From: Providencia burhodogranariea DSM 19968
Lineage (GTDB): Bacteria > Pseudomonadota > Gammaproteobacteria > Enterobacterales > Enterobacteriaceae
Reading direction: 5' to 3'
Assembly (NCBI RefSeq): GCF_000314855.2
Contig: NZ_KB233225.1
Location: 245,092-309,091, forward strand
Length of the DNA: 64,000 nucleotides
The position numbers were made by a program, and so were the translations under genes. Positions 1 to 9,102 of this stretch are shown piece by piece; the stretch's first letter is position 1; each line of letters starts with the position of its first letter. A model generated the notes under the pieces. The model was not told the origin of the DNA and ran no database searches. It saw nothing but the letters and a program-made list of their open reading frames with translations.

Positions 1-218
1 ATTACGAGTATGCCGGAGGGGGTTAATTTGAAACCTGATGGGCCTCTTTCACAAAGATGAACACCGAGTTTTTCTTCAATTTCTCTAATATGTCGACTGA
101 TTGTTGCTTTTGACATATTTAAATTTTTTTCTGCAAGTGTAAATCCACCAGCTTGAGCTACGGAGGAAAAAATTCGTAATGATTTAAGGTCTTTTTCTGT
201 TAACGTTTTATTATTCAT
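1..218 (-). CDS. LysR-family regulator, N-terminal part (runs off the window)
   Basis: Reading leftwards from the ATG at 218 gives 72 codons with no stop before the window edge. The translation has the LysR winged-helix signature: a helix with SLRIFSSVAQAGGFTLAE, then the recognition region NMSKATISRHIREIEEKLG and the wing CERGPSGFKLTPSG. The effector domain lies outside the window. It is divergent from the GltS-type carrier gene at 509, with a 290-base AT-rich spacer, so by the usual LysR arrangement it probably controls that carrier and the ureohydrolase. That role is inferred from position only. Confidence 0.85.
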   Translation of the reverse strand, partial: MNNKTLTEKDLKSLRIFSSVAQAGGFTLAEKNLNMSKATISRHIREIEEKLGVHLCERGPSGFKLTPSGILV

Positions 219-508
219 ACCTTATTCCTATAAAGTGAATTTCATCACTATAAGTTAATCTATCCTACTTTGTTATTAGACTCAAATATCAAAATCATTA
301 TTATTATTTTAAAATATAAAATTTTTCAGTAAAAAATAAAATTGAAAAGGTATCATTTTTTGAAACCATAGAATCAAAAATATCACTTTTATTTTTAATT
401 CTTATCTATATCTTAAAGAGCACAATGAAATATATTTTAGCCATGAAGATTTTAGTAATAATTATTAATCCAAGAATATAAATAACAAATACAAAAGGAT
501 TCTATTTT

Positions 509-1732
509 ATGGTTGCAAATGAAATGGTAATGATAAAGTTAGATATGGTCACGTTTACAGCATTGGGAGCTATATTATTAATTTTAGGAAACATTGCTGT
601 AAGGAAAATTCCTTTTTTTATTAAATACTCAATACCAAGTCCAGTTATTGGTGGGTTTATATTTTCAATTATAATGTGGATAGCGTATCAATTTAATATT
701 GCTGAATTAAGTTTTGACAATACATTGTACGACTTATCAATGTATGTTTTTTTTGTCACTATAGGGTTAATGACAGGCTTCAAATTATTAATTAGTGGTG
801 GAAAAATACTATTATTGTATATGCTGATTTGTTGGTTACTCGCCTTCGCTCAAAATGGTGTTAGTATCGGGTTATCTTATCTTGTAGGTGTAGACCCTTT
901 GATTGCAATGATGGCAGGGCAAGCATCGATGCAAGGCGGCCATGGTATGGCGGCATCTTTAGCACCATTGATCGAATCACTTGGACGCGACCAAGCTTTA
1001 AATGTCGGGTTAGCAGCTTCAACCTTTGGTTTAATTGCTGGGTCTGTATTAGGTGGGCCAGTTGGAAACTGGTTAATTAAACGCAACAATTTAAAGATAG
1101 AAACTGATAATGTGGATTTATCCATGTTACCTGAAAATAAAAATAATAATATTGAAAAAATAACTCCGGAACAATGTATTACTACGGGTGCTATTATATT
1201 AATGATATTAGCGATTGGTATGCCTTTAGCTAAATGGATAACTAACTACACTGGTTTTACTATTCCAGGTCATATATTTAGTCTTTTTATTGGAGTTTTG
1301 TTTCATTCATTAAATGAAAGAAAACCAATCATTAAAATTCCACACCATGTTGTGAGTTTAGTTTCGGCTATTTCACTTGAAATGTTTTTAGTGATGGCAA
1401 TGATGAAATTAAAAATATGGGAGCTTTATGATTTAGCTTTACCATTGACAATTATATTAATTGCTCAAGTCACAATCACAATATTCATTGCAATATTCAT
1501 ACTTTATCGTGCACTGGGTAAAAATTATGATGCAGCCGTTATGTCAGCGGGCTTTGTTGGACAAGGAATTGGGGCAACACCAAATGGATTAGTGGTAATG
1601 GATGCAATATGTCATAAGTATGGTCTGTTTTCCCGCAAAGCATTCATTATTATTCCTATTGCAGGCACGATTCTTACTGACATCGTCGGCGTTCCTTTAT
1701 TCGTTTTTTTAGCAAATACACTGGCAAATTAA
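509..1732 (+). CDS. GltS-family sodium:carboxylate (glutamate) symporter
   Basis: Integral inner-membrane protein of 407 residues, the usual GltS (ESS family) length, with about ten hydrophobic segments in two inverted halves. Each half keeps a glycine-rich re-entrant loop: GGHGMAASLAP near residue 142 and GQGIGATPNG near residue 350, as in the family. A Shine-Dalgarno AAAGG lies 10 bases before the ATG. GltS proteins take up glutamate with Na+. Here the 25-base gap to a ureohydrolase gene suggests a guanidino or amino acid substrate of that enzyme, or its product. The family call is firm; the substrate is not. Confidence 0.85.
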   Translation: MVANEMVMIKLDMVTFTALGAILLILGNIAVRKIPFFIKYSIPSPVIGGFIFSIIMWIAYQFNIAELSFDNTLYDLSMYVFFVTIGLMTGFKLLISGGKILLLYMLICWLLAFAQNGVSIGLSYLVGVDPLIAMMAGQASMQGGHGMAASLAPLIESLGRDQALNVGLAASTFGLIAGSVLGGPVGNWLIKRNNLKIETDNVDLSMLPENKNNNIEKITPEQCITTGAIILMILAIGMPLAKWITNYTGFTIPGHIFSLFIGVLFHSLNERKPIIKIPHHVVSLVSAISLEMFLVMAMMKLKIWELYDLALPLTIILIAQVTITIFIAIFILYRALGKNYDAAVMSAGFVGQGIGATPNGLVVMDAICHKYGLFSRKAFIIIPIAGTILTDIVGVPLFVFLANTLAN

Positions 1733-1757
1733 ATAAAGAAAAAAAGGTAATCAATAT

Positions 1758-2723
1758 ATGAAAGATTTAACAACACCTCCTTTGGTGAATCACAAAACAT
1801 TCTTATATTCTAAATTAATGACAGATTTAACAAATGAGCAGGCTGATATAGCAATACTAGGTATGCCTTTTGGTTCTGCTTATAGTGCTCATGCATTTAC
1901 CAACGATCAATCTAAAGCACCACAGTATTTACGTAATATTAGTGATCGCATTGTAAGGCACCCTGATCATTATGATTTTGATATTGATGGACCTTTATTA
2001 CAGGGACGCGATGATATTAATTTCGTTGATTGTGGCGATGTAATTCCTGATTTATCTAAGCCTTTGGGTGAGCATTATGAACGAGCAGAATCTGTTATTA
2101 GGCAACTATTGAAAAAAAATGCAATGCCAATTGTTTTAGGTGGTGACCATGGTATCACAACACCTATCCTACAAGGGTTTGACGAAGTCGGGCCAATAAC
2201 GCTAGTTCATATTGATGCACATCTCGATTGGCGCCAAGACGTTAATGGGGTTGATAAAGGATTATCTAGCCCAATTAGGCGAGCATCAGAAATGACACAT
2301 GTTGCTGAAATTTTTCAAATTGGTTTAAGAGCGCAAGGGAGTGGTCGTCCGGAAGATTATCAAGCAGCAAAAGATTATGGCGCTCACCTTATACCTGCTT
2401 ATGAATTACATGAAGTCGGTATACAAGCGATATTAGATAGGATCCCAGATAATTCCAATTACTATATTAGTATTGATGCAGACGGTATTGACCCAAGTAT
2501 TATGCCGGGTGTCGATGGACCAGCTCCAGGGGGCGTTAATTACCTTCAGGCAAGAAGCCTAATTCATGGGTTAGTGAAAAAAGGAAGAGTGGTGGGAATG
2601 GATATTGTTGAAATAACACCGTCTAAAGATATCGGCTCTCAATTAACAGGCGTGACAGCAGGTCGGTTTATCGTCAATCTGATTGGTGCATCGATCAAAG
2701 CGGGTTATTTCGATAAAAAATAA
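1758..2723 (+). CDS. Ureohydrolase of the agmatinase/guanidinobutyrase group
   Basis: Cytoplasmic binuclear-Mn hydrolase of the arginase superfamily, 321 residues. All metal motifs are present: GGDHG (about residue 127), DAHLDW (about 152) and SIDADGIDPS (about 238), followed by the MPGVDGPAPGG loop. These enzymes cleave a guanidino compound to an amine plus urea. The loop and N-terminal region look more like agmatinase or guanidino-acid hydrolases than arginase, but substrate cannot be settled by eye. It follows the GltS-type carrier by 25 bases and is probably co-transcribed. No speA or other polyamine gene is nearby, which argues for catabolism of an imported guanidino compound rather than putrescine synthesis. 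Confidence 0.85.
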   Translation: MKDLTTPPLVNHKTFLYSKLMTDLTNEQADIAILGMPFGSAYSAHAFTNDQSKAPQYLRNISDRIVRHPDHYDFDIDGPLLQGRDDINFVDCGDVIPDLSKPLGEHYERAESVIRQLLKKNAMPIVLGGDHGITTPILQGFDEVGPITLVHIDAHLDWRQDVNGVDKGLSSPIRRASEMTHVAEIFQIGLRAQGSGRPEDYQAAKDYGAHLIPAYELHEVGIQAILDRIPDNSNYYISIDADGIDPSIMPGVDGPAPGGVNYLQARSLIHGLVKKGRVVGMDIVEITPSKDIGSQLTGVTAGRFIVNLIGASIKAGYFDKK

Positions 2724-2758
2724 CTTACGCTGATTTCTTTCTATTCTGCCCTTATATA

Positions 2759-2785
2759 TGTACTCGAGTTTTTCGGGTACATTTT
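2759..2785 (+). terminator. Possible terminator after the ureohydrolase gene
   Basis: An imperfect hairpin with arms TGTACTCG and CGGGTACA, a short T-rich loop and TTTT at its 3' side lies 36 bases past the ureohydrolase stop. The stem is short, so the call is tentative. Confidence 0.4.
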
Positions 2786-2839
2786 CAATGTATTGAGTGA
2801 TTTTTTTCATTCATACTTCAAGTCATATCTTACGTTTTA

Positions 2840-3691
2840 TTAAAGCTCATTAAGTTTAGTGGCGAGCTGTTCTGCTAATACCATAATAGCTTCAGAGCTT
2901 TCATTAACATGCATCGCAATTTCCATATCTTTAGCCGAGGGGAAACCATCTTGTTCTGTTAAAATTTGATGTTGTGGCAATTTGGCTCGTAAAGGTAACA
3001 AGCTGATACCTAAACCATCCGCAATGGCGCTCTGTATACCAGCTAGGCTTGAGCAGGTATAAGTGATATGCCAAGCACGCTGCTTAATATCGAGCAATCT
3101 GAACATATCATTGCGATATAGCCCATTTTCAGGAAAAACAATTAAAGGTATCGAATTGGCATTTAGTTGTGGATTATCAGCACTCGAAAGCCAACATAGT
3201 GGCTCGGGCCAACAATAACGACTTTTAAACTCACCTTTACGTTGCTTAATAATAATCAAATCGAGCTCACCATTTTGATAACGCTGGTGTAGATGACGAC
3301 TTAAACCACTCGTTACTTCTAAGCGAATATTAGGTTGATGGTGCATAAAAGAGGCTAATGTTGGTGTTATTTGACTTGACGCTAAATCTTCTGGAAAACC
3401 AAGCCGTAAGGTTTGAATAATTGCACTACCAGCGATTTTCATAAAAAACATATCATTCAATGCCAATATTTTTTTTGCATAACTGAATAGAGCTTCTCCT
3501 GTTTCTGTCAGGGTTAATATCCGATGTCCACGCACGAATAACGATTGGCCTACCAAGGCTTCTAAACGCTGAATTTGCTGACTCAATGTTGATTGAGTCG
3601 AATTTAAATGTTGTGAAGCAATCGTAAAATTGCCTGTCTCTGCTACGGTAATAAAAGTTTTAAGTAAAACGAAATTAAGCAATGTATTCAT
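2840..3691 (-). CDS. LysR-family transcriptional regulator
   Basis: A 283-residue LysR regulator. The winged helix is at the N-terminus (FVLLKTFITVAETGNFTIAS, then STQSTLSQQIQRLEALVG), followed by a periplasmic-binding-like effector domain. The frame stays open to 3709, but the ATG at 3691 has an AGGT Shine-Dalgarno and starts exactly where LysR proteins usually do. It is divergent from the ankyrin-deaminase-MFS genes with a spacer of only about 85 bases, so it is the likely regulator of that operon. Its ligand is unknown. Confidence 0.85.
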   Translation of the reverse strand: MNTLLNFVLLKTFITVAETGNFTIASQHLNSTQSTLSQQIQRLEALVGQSLFVRGHRILTLTETGEALFSYAKKILALNDMFFMKIAGSAIIQTLRLGFPEDLASSQITPTLASFMHHQPNIRLEVTSGLSRHLHQRYQNGELDLIIIKQRKGEFKSRYCWPEPLCWLSSADNPQLNANSIPLIVFPENGLYRNDMFRLLDIKQRAWHITYTCSSLAGIQSAIADGLGISLLPLRAKLPQHQILTEQDGFPSAKDMEIAMHVNESSEAIMVLAEQLATKLNEL

Positions 3692-3775
3692 TTTATGGAT
3701 ACCTGGCATTTGAATATTTAATTTTTAAATACCATATATTTTCAGTAGATTAAATACTCAACTGAGGAGAGAACA

Positions 3776-4462
3776 ATGAAAACACTATTTTTAACAACCA
3801 AATGGATAACTTATTTGCTTGTAACTCTTAGTATCTCATTGATATTTAGTATGAAATCATTTTCAGAGTCAAATTCAACAGATTTGGTCGCATTGGCTGA
3901 AAAAGGCGATCTTCCTGCGGTGACGTTAGCTATTGAGCAAGGGGCTGATATAGAACAGCGTGATTTACGTTTGCGAACACCGCTAATGGCGGCGACAAAT
4001 GCGAATCAAATTGAAGTGGCTCGATATCTCATTAATCAAGGAGCGGATGTGAATGCACGTGATGCTATTCAGGATTCTCCGTATTTATATGCAGGAGCGC
4101 GAGGCTTACAAGAGATTTTAGAGATGACTCTTGTTCATGGCGCAGATTTAAAAAGTACTAACCGTTATGGGGGAACGGCGCTGATCCCAGCGGCTGAGCG
4201 TGGGCATATCCAAACAGTACAAACCTTGATTGATGCTGGGATAGACGTAAACTACGTTAATCGATTAGGTTGGACAGCATTGATAGAGGCAATCATATTA
4301 GGGGATGGTAGTGAAAAATACGCCACGATTGTTACGCAATTGATTAAAGGCGGAGCGAATGTGAATTTAGCTGACGCATCCGGTAATTCACCATTAATGC
4401 TGGCAAAACAGAAAGGTTATCGCAATCTGATTGAAATTCTTGAGCGTTCAGGAGCCAAATAA
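3776..4462 (+). CDS. Exported ankyrin-repeat protein
   Basis: A 228-residue protein with a hydrophobic N-terminal segment (about residues 10-30) that reads as a Sec signal or membrane anchor. About five ankyrin repeats follow, shown by recurring TPLMAA, GADVNARD, GTALIPAAERGH, GIDVNYVN, WTALIEA and GANVNLAD. Ankyrin proteins mediate protein-protein contacts, and nothing here indicates catalysis. A GAGGAGAG Shine-Dalgarno precedes the ATG. The stop overlaps the start of the deaminase gene (TAATG), so the two are translationally coupled. Small periplasmic ankyrin proteins are sometimes coupled to an enzyme they protect, but the coupled enzyme here looks cytoplasmic, which makes the pairing odd. 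Confidence 0.8.
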   Translation: MKTLFLTTKWITYLLVTLSISLIFSMKSFSESNSTDLVALAEKGDLPAVTLAIEQGADIEQRDLRLRTPLMAATNANQIEVARYLINQGADVNARDAIQDSPYLYAGARGLQEILEMTLVHGADLKSTNRYGGTALIPAAERGHIQTVQTLIDAGIDVNYVNRLGWTALIEAIILGDGSEKYATIVTQLIKGGANVNLADASGNSPLMLAKQKGYRNLIEILERSGAK

Positions 4463-4929
4463 TGTTAGATGAGCAATTTTTACAGCAATCCATTGCGTTG
4501 GCTAAAGAGAATGTCAAAACGGGTGGCCGTCCCTTTGGTGCAGTTATAGTGAGTAATGGTAAAGTCGTGGCTACTGGGGTTAACCAAATGCTGGAGCGGT
4601 GTGATCCGACTGCTCATGCTGAGCTAATGGCTTTACGCCAAGCAGGGAAAGCACTTGGAAGAGTTAGGCTAGAAGACTGTGTAGTGTATGCGAGCGGCCA
4701 GCCATGTCCTATGTGTTTAGCCGCGATGCGAATGGCGGGTATTGCACGGATTATTTATGCCTATTCGAATGAAGAGGCTGAGCCATTTGGATTATCTACG
4801 CAGGCAATAGCGGAATCTCTTAGAGTAGAGCCACAACAGCAAATTGGACTAACATTTATTCACCAAAGGCCAAAAGGTGAGTCTCAGCCTGCACTTTATA
4901 CTTTTTGGCAGGAACAACAGCATTCATGA
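4462..4929 (+). CDS. Guanine-deaminase-like nucleobase deaminase (CDA fold)
   Basis: A 155-residue cytosolic zinc deaminase. The Zn and catalytic motif HAELMAL (about residue 53) and the ligand pair PCPMC (about residues 84-88) are intact. The length, the GGRPFGAVIV start and the DPTAHAE context match Bacillus GuaD-type guanine deaminases better than tRNA adenosine deaminase TadA. The predicted reaction is hydrolytic deamination of a purine base such as guanine to xanthine. It is coupled to the ankyrin gene upstream (TAATG) and overlaps the MFS gene downstream (ATGA). A carrier next to a nucleobase deaminase suggests a salvage or detoxification unit. Substrate is inferred. Confidence 0.75.
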   Translation: MLDEQFLQQSIALAKENVKTGGRPFGAVIVSNGKVVATGVNQMLERCDPTAHAELMALRQAGKALGRVRLEDCVVYASGQPCPMCLAAMRMAGIARIIYAYSNEEAEPFGLSTQAIAESLRVEPQQQIGLTFIHQRPKGESQPALYTFWQEQQHS

Positions 4930-6146
4930 ATCAGCGTACTGCTACTTCATTCGGTTTAGTGTTAACTATTGTATTGGTCGGGATCAATCTACGGCCTTTT
5001 ATGACAGGTCCTGGGCCTCTCATTGATGACATTATTCAAACGACAGGAATGAGTTACCAAGGCATTTCATTGCTAACGTTATTACCTATGTTATTAATGG
5101 GAATAGGGGCGTTAATTGTACCTGCTTTGAATCAACGTTTAGGTGATCGCGTTGGTTTAACTATTGCAATATTTCTGTTGTTGATTGGTTCGCTGTCCCG
5201 ATTTTTTGTAACGACTGGCTCGCAATTACTGCTTACAGCCTTTGTCTGTGGTGTTGGTGCGGCGTATATTCAGTCCGTTTTTCCAGGGCTGATTAAATTA
5301 CGTTTCCCAACGAAAATGGCAGCGATAACTGGGCTATATTCTGCAATGCTGATGGTTGGCGGTGCCATTGGCGCACAATTGACCCCGATTATTTCAAGCG
5401 TGACATGTCACGAATTAATCCAAACTAATTCGTGTAAAACAGGTCATTGGCAAACAGCACTTGCATTTTTAGCGTTACCTGCAATTTTTGCACTGATAGC
5501 AGTTCTTATTAATATTCGTTCATCCGCTACTCGCAAAAATAATGGGCAGGAATCTGTTTTATCATTTTTAAACAAACCTCGGGCATGGTTATTGATGATA
5601 GGGTTTGGATTGATCAATGCGGGTTATGGCACCGTAGTGACATGGCTAGCCCCCTTTTTTATTGAACAGGGAATGAGTAGCACTGACAGCGGCTCATTAG
5701 TCGCATTGTTGAGTGTTTTTCAAGCACTTTCCGCGCTATTAATCCCTATTTTAGCTTCTCATAATATTGATCGTCGTTTTTGGCTTGTTATAACGTTAAC
5801 CAGTCAAATCATTGGCTTTGCTGGAGTATGGTTATTACCCAATATGTTGCCTTATTTGTGGGTGTGCTTGATTGGAGTAGGGCTAGGTGGTTGTTTTGCC
5901 TTGAGCATCATTACTTCACTTGATCATTTACCTCATCCTGCAAGCGCAGGGGCATTAACTTCATTAATGCAAGCAGGTGGGTTTATTATTGCGGCATTTG
6001 GCCCTTTGTTTGCTGCGTGGTTACATGAAATTAGTCAAAGTTTTGCTTGGGTATGGATTGCACATATCTTAATGATATTTTTAACATTGTTATTATTTCT
6101 GCGTCTAAATCCACGGCATTATGCGAAATTATTCAGTGTGAGATAG
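4926..6146 (+). CDS. MFS transporter of the CynX/NimT type
   Basis: A 406-residue, roughly 12-helix inner-membrane carrier. The opening GINLRPFMTGPGPLIDDI and the LGDRVGL loop between helices 2 and 3 are typical of the CynX/NimT (cyanate, 2-nitroimidazole) subfamily. The frame is open to a TTG at 4905, but the ATG at 4926 overlaps the deaminase stop as ATGA and is the natural coupled start. Context suggests movement of the substrate or product of the deaminase, a role not established for this subfamily. Confidence 0.8.
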   Translation: MNQRTATSFGLVLTIVLVGINLRPFMTGPGPLIDDIIQTTGMSYQGISLLTLLPMLLMGIGALIVPALNQRLGDRVGLTIAIFLLLIGSLSRFFVTTGSQLLLTAFVCGVGAAYIQSVFPGLIKLRFPTKMAAITGLYSAMLMVGGAIGAQLTPIISSVTCHELIQTNSCKTGHWQTALAFLALPAIFALIAVLINIRSSATRKNNGQESVLSFLNKPRAWLLMIGFGLINAGYGTVVTWLAPFFIEQGMSSTDSGSLVALLSVFQALSALLIPILASHNIDRRFWLVITLTSQIIGFAGVWLLPNMLPYLWVCLIGVGLGGCFALSIITSLDHLPHPASAGALTSLMQAGGFIIAAFGPLFAAWLHEISQSFAWVWIAHILMIFLTLLLFLRLNPRHYAKLFSVR

Positions 6147-6169
6147 AGTGAATGCCATAAATTACAAAT

Positions 6170-6188
6170 GATAATGATTGTTATTTTC
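6170..6188 (+). promoter_or_regulatory. Fur box upstream of the AraC regulator
   Basis: GATAATGATTGTTATTTTC matches the 19-base Fur consensus (GATAATGATAATCATTATC) at most positions and lies about 55 bases before the AraC-type gene. It indicates iron-repressed expression. Confidence 0.75.
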
Positions 6189-6240
6189 TTCTTTCTAAGC
6201 CAAGATAGCGGAAAAATCGGCTTTACCTCGAAAGAAGGCC

Positions 6241-7110
6241 ATGCAGCAACACACCGAAGATAAACTTAATCAAGCGCATTCTATCCGCGAAGATTATTCT
6301 GTTGGACAATTTGTCCGTATCAGCCGCGGTGAATTTGTGATTTCGCATGATCTGGGGATTGAAGAACAACAGCAAGCAGGCCTGAAGTTAGTGGCCATAC
6401 ATAAAGGCGCAATGGGTTGTCGTAGTAGTTCTGGTCATAATGTCGAAGTTAATTCACCCTCATTGATACTCTCCGGCAGCCAGAAGAATTACCTGCTATG
6501 CAACCTATTTCGCGCCTGCCAACCGATGAAATATACGATGATTGATATTTCTCCCGAGTGGTTCGAACAGCAGCAATTAACCCTACCAGATAGTTGTTAT
6601 CACCCAGATAAAGCGCAGCTTTTACAGTTTGCGATCCCCGCAAGCGTATTGGCAATGACCCATCAGCTATTTACTTGTCCAACTCATCCATCACTGCGTC
6701 AGCTTTATTTAGGAGACAAAGTATCTGAAATTACCGCTCTTTGTTTAGATCATTTGTTGCATGAAACTCCTCCAGCTTCACCCAGTTTACGACAACGCGA
6801 TATAGATAATTTGCAGATGGCCAAATCGATTTTGAAACAAGAGTTAGAATCCCCACCTAGTTTGGATGAACTGGCGAAACGTGTTGGTATGAATACACGT
6901 AAACTCACGCATGGATTTCGACAGTTATTTGGCAATAGCATTTATGGCTGGTTGCAGGAATATCGATTAGAAACGTCTTATCAACTGTTGAGCATGAATG
7001 ACGCCAATATTTCAACCGTTGACTATCAGGTTGGCTATACGCCAGCTCATTTCTCTGTCGCTTTTCGTAAGCGTTTTGGTATTTCCCCGAACCAACTAAA
7101 AAAATGCTAG
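6241..7110 (+). CDS. AraC-family regulator of a siderophore locus (PchR/AlcR-like)
   Basis: A 289-residue regulator. The N-terminal sensor domain (about 1-175) is followed by a double helix-turn-helix of the AraC/XylS type (about 190-289), with SLDELAKRVGMNTRKLTHGF and the closing VGYTPAHFSVAFRKRFGISP. The architecture and the Fur box upstream resemble PchR, YbtA and AlcR, which activate siderophore receptor genes when bound to the ferric siderophore. The gene appears intact, although its likely target, the receptor gene at 7281, is truncated. Which siderophore it senses cannot be read from the sequence. Confidence 0.8.
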   Translation: MQQHTEDKLNQAHSIREDYSVGQFVRISRGEFVISHDLGIEEQQQAGLKLVAIHKGAMGCRSSSGHNVEVNSPSLILSGSQKNYLLCNLFRACQPMKYTMIDISPEWFEQQQLTLPDSCYHPDKAQLLQFAIPASVLAMTHQLFTCPTHPSLRQLYLGDKVSEITALCLDHLLHETPPASPSLRQRDIDNLQMAKSILKQELESPPSLDELAKRVGMNTRKLTHGFRQLFGNSIYGWLQEYRLETSYQLLSMNDANISTVDYQVGYTPAHFSVAFRKRFGISPNQLKKC

Positions 7111-7243
7111 ATGCAGTTTAGCTTTGAAGGTCAATTTTTATTCGATTTAAAAGCAGCAAAGATTAACATCCCCTAATTATTGCCGGATAGCAATAGATAA
7201 AATCCGGCATTCGAAAGTAACCCATACCATTAATTGCTAAATT

Positions 7244-7262
7244 GATAACAATTATCATTTAA
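7244..7262 (+). promoter_or_regulatory. Fur box upstream of the TonB-receptor remnant
   Basis: GATAACAATTATCATTTAA is a near-palindromic Fur box ending 18 bases before the receptor start. It shows that the receptor was iron-regulated and that its promoter is still intact. Confidence 0.75.
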
Positions 7263-7280
7263 CTTTTTTAGGATGGGGAA

Positions 7281-8129
7281 ATGTTGTCTGTTTATAATGC
7301 TAAGTGCTTCAAGGAGCTAAAACTAGCACCGTGCGCACTGTTTTTCGCAACAGCACCATGGGTTCTTTTTGTACAAGCTACTCAAGCAGCAGAAAGCTCG
7401 CAACCTAAGCATGACATCATGCAGGTCACGACAACATCGGGTGCAGGTGACGATTATGTCGAACCTGGTGTGACGACATTAGGTAAGATTTCCCTTAAAC
7501 CTCGAGAAGTTGCTCAATCGGTTAGTGTGATTGATCGTGAACAAATCGAAAAACAAAACTTACAAACCTTAGATGATGTGATGCAACGAGCAACTGGGGT
7601 GACAAGTGCACCTTACGTTAAATTAACTACTGCTTATTATGTTCGTGGTTTTCAAATTGATTCTTTCGAAATTGATGGTGTGCCAGCATTATTGGGAAAT
7701 ATGGCAAGCTCACCACAGGACATGGCGGTATATGAACGTGTCGAAATCTTACGTGGTTCGAATGGATTGCTTCATGGGATAGGAAACCCAGCTGCGACCG
7801 TTAATATGGTACGCAAACATGCTCCAAAAGAAAATATGGCTAAACTCAGCCTTAGTGCAGGAAGTTGGGATCGCTATCGCGGGGGAGCCGATGTTGGTGG
7901 ACTATTGAATGAATCAGGGAGTGTCCGTGAGCGCTTTGTCATGGCATGGGAAGATAAAGATTTCTTCTATGATGTTTCCGACCAAAAAATCCGTCTGATG
8001 TATGCCACTGTCGATGCAGATTTGACGGCTGATACTTTATTGCGTATTGGCGCACAATATCAAACTATCGATTCCATCACCAATATGGCGGGTGTGCCAA
8101 TGGGAAAGGATGGCAGCAGAGCAAGTTAG
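7281..8129 (+). pseudogene. TonB-dependent siderophore receptor, truncated after the plug domain
   Basis: 282 codons of a receptor of the FauA/FpvA/FhuE group, whose members are usually about 700-800 residues. A signal peptide ends near AAES. The plug domain is complete enough to show [49 protein letters not shown] and the start of the barrel ([14 protein letters not shown]). Homology stops at about GKDGS (about 8117) and a TAG follows four codons later. The barrel is absent, so the product cannot form a receptor. The adjoining sequence is the middle of an MFS gene, which indicates an internal deletion with its junction near 8110-8120. Confidence 0.85.
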
Positions 8130-8940
8130 TGGTTCAATGCTATCTAAAATAAATGCAGTACAAATTGCTGGCGTGATGGCTGGGTTCTTTATTGGTGGTG
8201 CTGGGCTGATGATCATGAGTGGTTCGCTAGGTCAACATATGTCATTAATGATATTGTCTTGTGTACCGTTATTAAGTTTATTTTTCATTATATTGTGCCC
8301 TTTAAAAATAGTTAACTCTGTAGCCGAACAAGAAAAGGCAAGCTTGCTTAAAACATTTAAACGTCCTGGAGCTTAAAGATTATTGTTATTGACTCTGTTA
8401 TCTGCGGTAACTGCAGTTTCTGGATTTGGTCTTGCAAAGTTATTCCTCAATGACGCAGGTTGGTCTCTGGCAGAAATTGGCAAAATAGGAATGGCTGGTG
8501 GTATGGTAACGCTCGTATTTGGTTGTGGCGGCGGAGCATGGCTAATTGGTAAAATCGGTGTATGGCTAGCCTTCTCATTCGGTTTATTTTTTGCGTTACT
8601 GTCTTCATTACTGTGGATTTTATAATCTATAAATGGGGTGACAATAATGCTAGTTGCAGCTTGTATCATATTCGGCTCGCTTTCAGCAGGGATCACCTCA
8701 GTGGCGATTATGACTGCGGGTATGCAGTTTGCTTCTCTGTATTCTCAAGCTGGAACTGATATGACAGCAGTACAAAGTACGCGCGATATTGGAGAATTGG
8801 TGAGTTCGATGATGTTGGTCGGATTGACCGCTGCGATTGGTTATTCAGGGGGCTTTATGTTAGGGGCTGTTATTGCATTTGTTGCACTACTCGTGACGTT
8901 TTCACATTACCAGTATATGCGTAGAATAGAAATATTGTAG
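8118..8940 (+). pseudogene. MFS siderophore-exporter-like gene, 5'-deleted with two in-frame stops
   Basis: The frame that continues from the deletion junction encodes the latter two-thirds of an MFS carrier (INAVQIAGVMAGFFIGGAG onward to HYQYMRRIEIL). About 150 N-terminal residues are missing. The frame is interrupted by TAA at 8374-8376 and again at 8623-8625, but reading through both gives continuous membrane-protein sequence in a single frame. There is therefore no frameshift, only two nonsense codons. Position beside a TonB receptor and an AraC regulator suggests a former siderophore exporter (AlcS/YbtX-like). It is very probably non-functional. Confidence 0.75.
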
Positions 8941-9053
8941 AGATAGGTTAGATATGCGTTAAGTTGCATGGACGTGATATTTGTTCAGTAATCCGAATGA
9001 CATAATTGATCTTATTTCTTGGAATAACTTGGTGTATCTCTTTTTAATGATAA

Positions 9054-9092
9054 AAAATATAAGAGGGTGAATATTCCTCCCTCTTATATTTT
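9054..9092 (-). terminator. Terminator after hpaC
   Basis: A perfect 14-base stem (AAAATATAAGAGGG with CCCTCTTATATTTT) with an 11-base loop lies just past the hpaC stop codon (9103). A T-rich tail on the minus strand makes it a Rho-independent terminator for the hpaBC transcript. Confidence 0.8.
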
Positions 9093-9102
9093 ATTGAATA
9101 AA

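Noticed and set aside
4462..4929. Deaminase considered as a tRNA adenosine deaminase (TadA) or as a toxin deaminase
   Set aside because: N-terminus and motif context fit GuaD-type nucleobase deaminases, and there is no toxin export module or immunity gene beside it.
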